Assembly (NCBI GenBank): GCA_002025645.1
Contig: CP018783.1
Coordinates: forward strand, 3,162,001-3,226,000
DNA from: Curtobacterium pusillum
GTDB lineage: Bacteria; Actinomycetota; Actinomycetes; Actinomycetales; Microbacteriaceae
Length of the DNA: 64,000 bases
Direction of reading: 5' to 3'
The notes beneath the pieces were generated by a model. That model was not told the DNA's origin, did no database searches, and saw nothing but the letters and a program-made list of their open reading frames with translations. The stretch's first letter is position 1; each line of letters begins with the position of its first letter. Below are positions 56,997 to 64,000 of this stretch, piece by piece. Position numbers and translations under genes: made by a program.

Positions 56997-58028
56997 ATGG
57001 CTGGCGACGGATCCGATGCGCTCGGGCGCCGCGCGACCATGCGCGACGTCGCCGAACGGGCCGGCGTCTCGAAGTCCCTGGTGTCACTGGCGTTCAGCTC
57101 CCCGGAGTCGGTGAGCCCGCAGCGCCTCGCCCGCATCACCGACGCGGCCGAGGCGCTCGGCTTCCGGCCGAACCGGGTCGCGCGGTCCCTCAACGGCCTG
57201 CGGGACGACTTCGTGGGCATCCTCGTCGCCGGCTCCCGCAACCCGGTGTTCGCCGAGGTGGTCGACGCAGCACGGAGCGAGCTTGCGGCGCACGGGCGGC
57301 TCGGACTCATGACGAGCGCCGTCCTGCCCGACGGTGTGGATCCGTCGGCGGGGCCGGAGCTCGACGTCGAAGCCGTGGCGATGCTCGGCGACCTGCAGCC
57401 GTCCGGGGTGATCGTCGTGGGATCGCTGCCGAGCACGGACCGCGTCGTCGAGGCGATGGGCTCCGCCCGGATCGTGATCGCCAGCGCACGCCCGGAGCGA
57501 CTCGCCGGGGCGGCGACCGTGCGCGGGGACGACGAGGTCGGGATGCGGCTCGTCGTCGAGCACCTCACCGGGCTCGGGCACCGGCGGATCGGCCACGTCG
57601 GCGGTGCCGGTGGTCGTGTCGCCTCGGGCCGTGCCGGCGCGTTCGCGGCGGCGATGGGGGAGCACGGGCTCGACGGGACGCTGCTCGCCGAGAGTGACTT
57701 CTCCGAAGCCGCAGGGTTCCGCGCCGCGGGGGAGCTGCTCGACCGCGCCGAACCGCCCACCGCCATCACGGCGGTCAACGACCTGGCGGCGATCGGCGTG
57801 ATCGCGGCTGTCCGGCAGCGAGGGCTCACCGGGCAGGTCGCCGTGACCGGGTACGACAACTCGTTCCTGGCGGCGCTCGGGGCGGTCGAGCTCACCTCGG
57901 TCGATCCCGACAACGCGACGATCGGACGCCGTGCCGCCGAGGTCCTGCTCTCCGACGACGACCCGGGCGAGGTCCTGGTCGCGCCGACGCTGCAGGTCCG
58001 CGCATCCTCGGTGCCCGCCGCGCACTGA
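56997..58028 (+). CDS. LacI-family transcriptional regulator
   Basis: A 343-residue protein with the helix-turn-helix ATMRDVAERAGVSKSLVSLAFSSPESVSPQRLARI and the hinge FRPNRVARSLNG. A sugar-binding-like domain follows. It lies 116 bp before a Gfo/Idh gene whose promoter has two LacI operators, so it probably represses that gene. An ATG nine bases earlier is an alternative start. Confidence 0.92.
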   Translation: MAGDGSDALGRRATMRDVAERAGVSKSLVSLAFSSPESVSPQRLARITDAAEALGFRPNRVARSLNGLRDDFVGILVAGSRNPVFAEVVDAARSELAAHGRLGLMTSAVLPDGVDPSAGPELDVEAVAMLGDLQPSGVIVVGSLPSTDRVVEAMGSARIVIASARPERLAGAATVRGDDEVGMRLVVEHLTGLGHRRIGHVGGAGGRVASGRAGAFAAAMGEHGLDGTLLAESDFSEAAGFRAAGELLDRAEPPTAITAVNDLAAIGVIAAVRQRGLTGQVAVTGYDNSFLAALGAVELTSVDPDNATIGRRAAEVLLSDDDPGEVLVAPTLQVRASSVPAAH

Positions 58029-58055
58029 GCGGCTCGGGCCCGTCCAGCGCGCCGG

Positions 58056-58115
58056 TTGACATCCTCGGGAGCGCCGTCGTAGATTGAACCGGTCCAAGAT
58101 TTTGGACCGGTTCAA
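58056..58115 (+). promoter_or_regulatory. Promoter with two tandem LacI operators
   Basis: TTGACA (58056-58061) and TAGATT (58080-58085) are spaced by 18 bp. TTGAACCGGTCCAA (58084-58097) and TTGGACCGGTTCAA (58102-58115) are two 14-bp LacI-type sites that are also mirror images of each other, separated by GATT. Binding would cover the -10 element and start site and repress the Gfo/Idh gene. Confidence 0.78.
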
Positions 58116-58144
58116 AATCTCTCCGGGAAGCAAAGGAGCCCCCT

Positions 58145-59368
58145 GTGGCCGAGACCAGCGTGCCCACGAACAGCGCTCCCCGCACCGTCGGTGTCGGGCT
58201 CATCAGCGTCGGCTGGATGGGGCGGCTGCACTCCCGCTCCTACGCCCTCCTCCCGCTCTTGTACCCGGAGCTCGGCATCCGCCCGAGCCTCGTCGCGGCA
58301 GCGGACGTGGCCCCGGCGGGACGGGACCACGCGAAGGACGTCCTCGGCTACGAGAAGGTCGTCTCGGACTACCGCGAGGTCCTGGCCGACCCCGAGGTCG
58401 ACGTCGTCTCGATCTGCGCGCCGAACTCGCTGCACGCCGAGATCGGCATCGCAGCGGCCCAGGCCGGCAAGCCCTTCTGGATCGAGAAGCCGGTCGGCCG
58501 CGGCGCCGAGGAGACCGAAGCCGTCGCAGCAGCAGCGGACGCCGCCGGGGTCGCGACGACGATCGGGTTCAACTACCGGCACGTCCCCGCCGTGCAGCAC
58601 GCCCGTCAGCTCGTGCTCGACGGCGCGCTCGGCCGGATCACGAACGTCCGCGGTCGGTTCTTCGGCGGGTTCTCGTCGAACCCGCAGGACCCCCTGACCT
58701 GGCGCTTCGTCCGCGCGACCTCGGGCAGCGGTGTCCTCGGCGACCTGATGGGGCACCTCGTCGACCTCATGCACTACGTCCTCGGCCCGATCGGCTCGAT
58801 CTCCGCGGCGACCGGCACGTACCTCACCGAGCGCCCGGGTCTGCCGGGCACGCCGGACGAGGGCACGCTGCTGCCCGTCGAGAACGAGGACTACGCGACC
58901 ATGCTCGTCCGGTTCGACGAGTCGGCGGTCGGTGCCGGCGCGATCGGGAACCTCGAGGCGTCCCGCATCGCGGTCGGTCCCCGGTCCGAGTACGCGTTCG
59001 AGATCTTCGGCACCGAGGGCTCGCTCCGCTGGGACTTCGAGCGCCTCAACGAGCTCGAGGTCGCCCTCGCCCGCACCGGGCAGCACGTGGGGTACACCCG
59101 CGCCTTCGCGGACGGGTACTTTCCCGACTACTCGCGCTTCCAGCCGAGCTCCGGCACGAGCATGGGCTACGACGACCTCAAGGTCATCGAGGCCGCGAAG
59201 TTCCTCACTGCGGCGACCGGTGGCGAGGCGACCGGCTCCAACATCCACGACGCGGTGACCTCGGCACGGGTGCTCAGCGCCGCCGAGCAGTCCGCCGCCT
59301 CCGGGCAGTGGGTCGACCTGCCGGCCGAGCCCGGGACGACGGCCAACATCCGCGCGACCAGCGACTGA
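58145..59368 (+). CDS. Gfo/Idh/MocA-family oxidoreductase
   Basis: A 407-residue NAD(P)-dependent dehydrogenase with GVGLISVGWMGRLHSRSYALLPLLYPELG, the EKPVGRG motif near residue 120 and TSGSGVLGDLMGHLVDLMHYVLG (active-site Asp/His). C-terminal sequence such as GNLEASRIAVGPRSEYAFEIFGTEGSLRWDFERLNEL is typical of a subgroup that acts on sugar derivatives. A LacI gene upstream and a double operator indicate induction by its sugar. Confidence 0.92.
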   Translation: MAETSVPTNSAPRTVGVGLISVGWMGRLHSRSYALLPLLYPELGIRPSLVAAADVAPAGRDHAKDVLGYEKVVSDYREVLADPEVDVVSICAPNSLHAEIGIAAAQAGKPFWIEKPVGRGAEETEAVAAAADAAGVATTIGFNYRHVPAVQHARQLVLDGALGRITNVRGRFFGGFSSNPQDPLTWRFVRATSGSGVLGDLMGHLVDLMHYVLGPIGSISAATGTYLTERPGLPGTPDEGTLLPVENEDYATMLVRFDESAVGAGAIGNLEASRIAVGPRSEYAFEIFGTEGSLRWDFERLNELEVALARTGQHVGYTRAFADGYFPDYSRFQPSSGTSMGYDDLKVIEAAKFLTAATGGEATGSNIHDAVTSARVLSAAEQSAASGQWVDLPAEPGTTANIRATSD

Positions 59369-59467
59369 GCGAGCCGCAGCGCAGAACGGACATCCGGACA
59401 AGCCTCCGACAACGCTGTACGTTGGCGGAAAGGTCGCTGAACGCGGCCAGGTCAGAAGGAGCAGCAC

Positions 59468-59863
59468 ATGGCAAGCACGACAGGTCGTCCGACCTCCGTC
59501 ACCGTCTCGTTCGTCATCTGGCTGGTGGTGGTCCTCGCCAACATCCTCCAGGGGATCATCAGCCTGGTGTCCGGCGGTGGATCGTCCGCCGCGGAGAGCG
59601 TCGGCACCGCTCCGCTCGTCGGGGGCGCGATCTTCGCGTTCATCCTCGCCGTGATCGAGCTCATCATCGTCTTCAAGATGCGTGACGGCCGGAACTGGGC
59701 ACGCATCGTCCTGCTGGTCCTCGCGATCCTGCAGGTCATCGGTGTCGGCGTGGGCGCGGCCTCGGGTGGCAACGCCTTCGGCTGGATCGGTGGCGTCGCG
59801 GTGATCATCGCGACCGTCCTGATGTTCGTCGGTGGCGCGAACGGCTACTTCCGCCGTCGCTGA
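59468..59863 (+). CDS. Small four-helix membrane protein
   Basis: A 131-residue protein with four hydrophobic helices (VTVSFVIWLVVVLANILQGIISLV, GAIFAFILAVIELIIVF, IVLLVLAILQVIGVGVGA, IGGVAVIIATVLMFVGGA) and a basic end YFRRR. An AGAAGGA site precedes the ATG. It resembles small uncharacterised membrane proteins common in Microbacteriaceae. Function unknown. Confidence 0.78.
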   Translation: MASTTGRPTSVTVSFVIWLVVVLANILQGIISLVSGGGSSAAESVGTAPLVGGAIFAFILAVIELIIVFKMRDGRNWARIVLLVLAILQVIGVGVGAASGGNAFGWIGGVAVIIATVLMFVGGANGYFRRR

Positions 59864-59898
59864 CGACGTCCACCCGGCTCGCGAACGTGACCGGGTGA

Positions 59899-59942
59899 CG
59901 GACTGGAGGCGCGGTGCCAGCTGGCACCGCGCCTCCAGTCCG
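59899..59942. repeat. 44-bp perfect palindrome, copy 2 of the dispersed repeat
   Basis: CGGACTGGAGGCGCGGTGCCAG plus its exact complement, differing from copy 1 (53837) by one compensating pair. It is followed by GTTTTCTG, so it looks like the terminator of the four-helix protein gene. Confidence 0.9.
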
Positions 59943-60048
59943 TTTTCTGCGCGCGCTGGCGACGACTGCGCACGCTGGACCCCGCGCACTCGTCGTCAGC
60001 GCGCGCAGGTCCGTGCCGACGGCCGCTCGCGGCGCGAGAAGATGGGGC

Positions 60049-60972
60049 GTGAGCTCCGCGCAGACGATCCTGGACGCCCTCGTCCGCCGTGCCGACGAGA
60101 CCGGGTTCGGCGCCCACGGACTGCACGTGCGCATCGGTGACGACGACGCCGACCACCACTGGTCGCCCGACGTCCGGCGTGAGGTCCACTCCGTCGCGAA
60201 GGGCGTCTGCGTCCTCGCCACCGGGATGGCCGCGGACGACGGACTCATCGACGTCGACGAACCGGTCGCGTCGTACCTGCCCGACTCGACGTTCGGCGCG
60301 GGGACCGACGAGGTGACCCTGCGGCACCTCCTCACGATGACGAGCGGCGTGGACATGCCGTGGTCCGAGACGGAACTGACGGACTGGCCGGACCTGGCTG
60401 CGGAGTTCCTCGGGCGGCCGTCCCGTGGGCGGGTGTTCCAGTACGCGAACGCGAGCACGTACACGGCGATGCGGGTCCTCGCGACGCGGATCGGCGACGT
60501 GGGGGAGTACGTGTCCCGACGGCTGTTCGACCCGCTCGGCATCGAGGACGTCGCCTGGCAGCGCTGCCCGAACGGGTTCGTCGCCGCAGGTGATGGCCTG
60601 GCGCTCCGGACCGACGAGCTCGCCCGACTCGGACAGCTCGTCCGCGATCGCGGGGTGTTCGACGGTCGGCGCATCGTCGGCGCTCGGTGGTGCGACGCCA
60701 TGCACACCGACTGGGTCGAGCGCGATGGGACCGGGCCGGGCTACGAGCGCTACGCGATGGCTGGCTGGGGCGGACCCGGGCGGCTCTGGCGGCTGCACGG
60801 CGCGTACGGGCAGATGCTGCTGTTCGACCGCGACATCGACGGCGGTACCGTGGTCACCGTCACGGCCGACGACCACTTCGGCGCGGACGCCTTCGCGGCG
60901 GACGTCGCGGTCGAACTCGAACGGCAACGACCGTCCTCCGAGGGACCGCGGAGCTGCGACCGAGGATGTTGA
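60049..60972 (+). CDS. Beta-lactamase-family serine hydrolase
   Basis: A 307-residue cytoplasmic (no signal peptide) class-C-like hydrolase. Ser and Lys of the SxxK motif are in HSVAKGVC, the YxN motif in FQYANAS and the HxG motif in LHGAYGQ. VTLRHLLTMTSGVDMPW is a family landmark. Such enzymes are esterases or peptidases rather than true beta-lactamases. The last ~6 codons run into the decayed transporter, so its native C-terminus may have been altered. Confidence 0.85.
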   Translation: MSSAQTILDALVRRADETGFGAHGLHVRIGDDDADHHWSPDVRREVHSVAKGVCVLATGMAADDGLIDVDEPVASYLPDSTFGAGTDEVTLRHLLTMTSGVDMPWSETELTDWPDLAAEFLGRPSRGRVFQYANASTYTAMRVLATRIGDVGEYVSRRLFDPLGIEDVAWQRCPNGFVAAGDGLALRTDELARLGQLVRDRGVFDGRRIVGARWCDAMHTDWVERDGTGPGYERYAMAGWGGPGRLWRLHGAYGQMLLFDRDIDGGTVVTVTADDHFGADAFAADVAVELERQRPSSEGPRSCDRGC

Positions 60973-61200
60973 GCGGGCCGCGGTTGAGGCACAGCGGGAC
61001 GAGGACCGAGAACACGATCACGGACAGCACCACGTCGGCGCGATCGCCTCGACGATCGGTCGGAGCGCGGACACCGAACCGGGCGGTCCGACGGCAGCGA
61101 GCAGCATGGCGATGGCGATGAAGGGCGTGATCGGGGGAGCGGTGACCTGGAACCCGTCGTAGAGCGAGCGCAGCACCTGCGGAGTGGTGCGGTCCGGTTG
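60955..61200 (-). pseudogene. Remnant of a multi-helix transporter, frameshifted and truncated
   Basis: The minus strand encodes VLRSLYDGFQVTAPPITPFIAIAMLLAAVGPPGSVSALRPIVEAIAPT, then continues in another frame as VVLSVIVFSVLVPLCLNRGPLNILG. A one-base deletion near 61030-61035 separates them. Both ends are missing. The NRGPLNI segment is like large permeases of anion-transporter type. It lies directly downstream of the FAD oxidoreductase gene. Confidence 0.7.
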
Positions 61201-61202
61201 GG

Positions 61203-62867
61203 TCAGTAGCCCTGGACCTCGGGCCAGTGCCGCTCGACTCCGGCGCGGTCGAGGACAGCGGCGAAGATGGCGAAGCGGTCGTCGTCGGCCTGCACGTCCC
61301 GCGGGTCGAGGTCGTGTTCGATGCAGTGGACGGCCAGTGCCCCGGCAACCTCGCCGACGTTCCACTCGACCGGGTGCAGTCGGTAGCACCCGTTGGTGAT
61401 GTGCGTCGTGCCGAGGCCCTTGCCAGCGGGCAGGACGTTCCGGACCCGCCGCGGCACGAGTGCGCCGAGCGGGATCTCGAACGGCACGCTCGGGACGTCG
61501 ACGTAGTTGTCGCCTCCGGTGGAGGGGTGCAGGTCGAGCCGGTAGCTGCCGACGCCGACGGAGTCGCGGTAGCGGGTCCGGCCGGTGACGCCGACGATGT
61601 CGGCTGCGACGTCCTGCTCACGGATCGTCGTCACAGCCTTGATGCGTCGCGACTCGCGGATGTACGGCGCCTTCGCAAGGCCGTCGACTCCGCCGGTGAC
61701 GTCTCCGCGGAGTCGCAGCCCGGGGAACCCGGTGCCGCCGTCGCCGCGTGGTGCTTCGGTCTGCAGCCAGTACAGCACCGACAGTGAGAGCTGTCGTGCC
61801 TCGTGCAGGGCCCGCTCGGCGGTGACGGCGTCGGCGTGCGGGTCAGCACCCGTGCCGATGAGCGGCTCGAGCCAGTAGTCGTTGAGCGGCCAGTTCACCA
61901 GGCAGATGTCGGAGTCGAACGCTCCCTCCGTGAAGAGCCTCCGGGCGAGGATCCGGCGGAAGCCCCACAACTCCTTGTCCCCCGCGTCAGCGCTCTGGTC
62001 CGCGCTCACGGTGAGGGGGTCCGCGTCCGGGTTCGGTTCGAAGGTGCGTGGATGGGCCTCGCGCGTCCGGGGGTCGGGCGCGAGGAAACCGAGGAGCGGA
62101 GCGGGCCAGAAGTCCGGCTGGTACGTCCGCCAGAAGTCGTACATGGCGGGGCGCTCGATGGTGTGGTCCTCGCCCTCGTGGTGCGACACCGCGAAGCAGA
62201 ACGTGATGCCCTGCTGGTTGCCGGGTTCGGCGGCCTCGGGGGCGTGCGGCTCATCGTGTTCGCTGCGTGCCTCCGCCCCGACCACGTGCTCGACACCGGC
62301 CATAGGCAGGAGATCGCCGGTCTCGGTGGCATCGAGGACGAACGCGCCGTCCAGCCGTGTCCGACGTCCGTCCGGGCTCTCGACGGTCACGTGGGTACAC
62401 CGGTCGTCGTCGGTGCCCGCTGCGACCGGACGGTGCTCGAGGAGCACCGTCAGCCGTCCCGCGCTCCGGTACGGCTGGAGGAGCTCGTCGATGACGGCGA
62501 CCGCGACCCGCGGCTCGTGGCACAGCTTGCTGACGCGACCCGCACCCGGGTTGAGGTCGGGCAGTGCCGCTGCCTCCTGTCGCAGCGGGTACGCGCGCCG
62601 GTAGTGGTCGCGGATCCCGTTGCGGAGCGCGCGGTAGCTCGCGGTGACTCCGAACTGCTCGACCCAGGGGTGCTCGTCCGGTGGCACCGCCTGGCTTGTG
62701 AGCTGGCCCCCGAGCCAGTCGGTCTCCTCGGTGAGGATCGCGGTGCGGCCCGCCCGGCAGACCGCGATCGCAGCGGCGACGCCCCCGAGGCCGCCGCCGA
62801 TGATCACGACGTCGGCGCTGCACGTCGCATCGGACTCGGGTGGGCGGACGGAGGTGGAGCTGGACAT
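61203..62867 (-). CDS. FAD-dependent oxidoreductase (FAD_oxidored family)
   Basis: A 554-residue flavoprotein with the dinucleotide motif DVVIIGGGLGGVAAAIAVCRAGRTAILTEETDWLGGQLTSQAVPPDEH near the start. DGAFVLDATETGDLLPMAGVEHVVGAEA lies in the middle and GKGLGTTHITNGCYRLHPVEWNVGEVAGALAVHC near the end. This is the family often found with carbohydrate catabolism genes. No signal peptide is seen. It follows a LacI regulator gene by 39 bp on the same strand, so it probably belongs to a sugar-inducible operon. Confidence 0.87.
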   Translation of the reverse strand: MSSSTSVRPPESDATCSADVVIIGGGLGGVAAAIAVCRAGRTAILTEETDWLGGQLTSQAVPPDEHPWVEQFGVTASYRALRNGIRDHYRRAYPLRQEAAALPDLNPGAGRVSKLCHEPRVAVAVIDELLQPYRSAGRLTVLLEHRPVAAGTDDDRCTHVTVESPDGRRTRLDGAFVLDATETGDLLPMAGVEHVVGAEARSEHDEPHAPEAAEPGNQQGITFCFAVSHHEGEDHTIERPAMYDFWRTYQPDFWPAPLLGFLAPDPRTREAHPRTFEPNPDADPLTVSADQSADAGDKELWGFRRILARRLFTEGAFDSDICLVNWPLNDYWLEPLIGTGADPHADAVTAERALHEARQLSLSVLYWLQTEAPRGDGGTGFPGLRLRGDVTGGVDGLAKAPYIRESRRIKAVTTIREQDVAADIVGVTGRTRYRDSVGVGSYRLDLHPSTGGDNYVDVPSVPFEIPLGALVPRRVRNVLPAGKGLGTTHITNGCYRLHPVEWNVGEVAGALAVHCIEHDLDPRDVQADDDRFAIFAAVLDRAGVERHWPEVQGY

Positions 62868-62906
62868 GGTTCTCCTGAGGTGAGCGGGTCGGTCGGATCG
62901 GAGGTG

Positions 62907-63968
62907 TCACGCCGCGGGCGCGGCGAGGGTCGCGCCGCCCACGAGCGTGCAGTCGAGGAGGATCTGCACCGGTGGAGGGGCCGACGCGCCCTCCGGGACG
63001 GGCGTACGACGTGCCTCCATGGCCTCGGTGAGCGCGCCGACGGCGCGAGCGCCGAGCTCGGCCCGCGGAGCGCGCAGCCGAGTGGCGTCGGCCGGACCAT
63101 CGGCGTTCCGGTTGTGTTCGCCGAGCACGATCACCGACACGTCGCCCGGGACCGCGGTGCCCGTCGCTGCCAGGTGCGCGAGCAGGTCGCGCGCATCGCT
63201 CGGGTCCTCGACGAAGAGCACGGTCGGACGGGAGGCCCGGATCACCTCCCACGCGTCGGTGATGCACCGACCTGTCGTCACCTCGGCCTCGGCGACGGTC
63301 ACACCGGCCTCGGCGGCGGCCGCGAGGATTCCGGCACGGCGGTCCCGGCTCGACTCGGCCGTCTGCGACAGCCGCAGGAGCGCGAGTCGCCGGTGACCGA
63401 GCTCGAGCGCCCGAACGGCCAGAGCGTGGGTCGCGGCGACGTAGTCGACCCCGATGTAGGGCACTCGGCCGTCGGCTGCCTCCCGTCGACCGATCGCGAT
63501 GAACGGGTACGCGGAACCGAGGAGGCGGTCGAGCTCGTTCGCGTCCATCTCGCGCCCGAGGAGGATGCACCCGTCGGCCAGGCGGAGACGGTTCGACTCG
63601 TGGAAGAGCCGCCGTCGTCCACCGATGACCGGTGTGCTCGTGAAGAGCAGCAGGTCAGCACCGATCCGTTCGGCGGCGCTCTCTATGCCGGTGAGCAGCG
63701 GCGTGTAGAAGTCCGACGTCCGGTCCGGGAACGCCGGTTCGTACGTGAAGACACCGATCAGTCCGGTGGCGGCGCCGACGAGGCTCCGCGCGACCGGGTT
63801 GGCCACGTAGGTGGTCTCCCGGATGACCTCGAGTACGCGATCGCGGGTCCGGGACGGGATGCGACGAACGGCGTCGGCCTTGCCGTTGAGGACCAGGGAC
63901 ACGGTCGACTGGCTGACACCGGCGATGTCGGCGATCATCCGCTGGGTGACGCGCGTGTTCGGGGGCAT
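62907..63968 (-). CDS. LacI-family transcriptional regulator
   Basis: A 353-residue protein with helix-turn-helix RVTQRMIADIAGVSQSTVSLVLNGKADAVRRIPSRTRDRVLEVI and hinge YVANPVARSLVG. The effector domain has GVFTYEPAFPDRTSDFYTPLLTGIESAAERIGADLLLFTS. It is upstream of the FAD oxidoreductase gene and probably controls it. The sugar or ligand is unknown. Confidence 0.92.
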   Translation of the reverse strand: MPPNTRVTQRMIADIAGVSQSTVSLVLNGKADAVRRIPSRTRDRVLEVIRETTYVANPVARSLVGAATGLIGVFTYEPAFPDRTSDFYTPLLTGIESAAERIGADLLLFTSTPVIGGRRRLFHESNRLRLADGCILLGREMDANELDRLLGSAYPFIAIGRREAADGRVPYIGVDYVAATHALAVRALELGHRRLALLRLSQTAESSRDRRAGILAAAAEAGVTVAEAEVTTGRCITDAWEVIRASRPTVLFVEDPSDARDLLAHLAATGTAVPGDVSVIVLGEHNRNADGPADATRLRAPRAELGARAVGALTEAMEARRTPVPEGASAPPPVQILLDCTLVGGATLAAPAA

Positions 63969-64000
63969 GCGATCTGGAACTCCGGTCGTCTCGTCGTCGA

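Overview
This window is GC-rich DNA of a type and gene content that fit an actinobacterium of the Microbacteriaceae (Curtobacterium-like). The signs are densely packed genes with ATGA and GTGA stop/start overlaps, frequent GTG starts and apparently leaderless starts. CsoR, CmtR-type ArsR, DUF6153, DUF305 and UPF0303 families are also present. No rRNA, tRNA, CRISPR array, transposase or integrase was seen. Taxonomy is inference from style and gene families.

Region 1 (1-12044) is a metal and metalloid resistance block. It opens with the tail of an ArsB arsenite exporter, then ArsC and a flavoprotein with a cysteine-rich tail. Next comes a copper block: a CopZ-like chaperone, CopA P-type ATPase, DUF4396 membrane protein and thioredoxin-like protein on the minus strand, and a His-rich anchored protein, CsoR, DUF6153, a DUF305 lipoprotein and an M23 peptidase on the plus strand. 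A CsoR-type operator lies between the two arms. Last is a cadmium/lead-type block: a leader peptide, CadD, LspA and CcdA, then a CmtR-like repressor with a CDF exporter. Two near-identical operators sit at the same distance from leaderless ATG codons.

Region 2 (12161-24961) holds a DNA glycosylase-like gene and a TDT-family exporter with a divergent LysR regulator. It then has a clear fluoride-tolerance operon (UspA, phosphoglycerate mutase, two CrcB subunits, pyrophosphatase and a His-rich enolase). After that come a FetB-like permease, a two-component system, and two COG4705 membrane proteins flanking a DedA protein. One COG4705 gene is frameshifted. Near-copies of a ~55-bp sequence lie at 12061-12121 and 24574-24628.

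Region 3 (24962-36409) is an accessory island. A seven-gene overlapping minus-strand operon is built from repeated parts: two 342-residue winged-helix paralogues and four or five copies of a small beta-rich domain. One of these domain copies is fused to VbhA-like and Xre/MbcA-like segments. A decayed third winged-helix copy lies just downstream. Next to the operon are two orphan genes, an AbiV-type abortive-infection gene, and a 1036-residue protein with an Mrr-like nuclease N-terminus and helical repeats. This is the best candidate for an undescribed (possibly anti-phage) system in the window.

Region 4 (37023-64000) looks like ordinary chromosomal catabolic and regulatory content. It has a FrcBCA-type sugar ABC transporter with divergent UPF0303 and Gfo/Idh genes, a DUF3500 lipoprotein, an MFS exporter with a LacI regulator, FUSC and SDR genes, and a MarR-controlled ubiD-ubiX decarboxylase operon. 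It continues with Lrp/LysE, a thioesterase, the mesX-mesD methionine synthase pair with its LysR regulator, LacI plus Gfo/Idh with tandem operators, a serine hydrolase, a decayed transporter, and an FAD oxidoreductase with LacI. A 44-bp perfect palindrome occurs twice here, as a dispersed terminator-like repeat.
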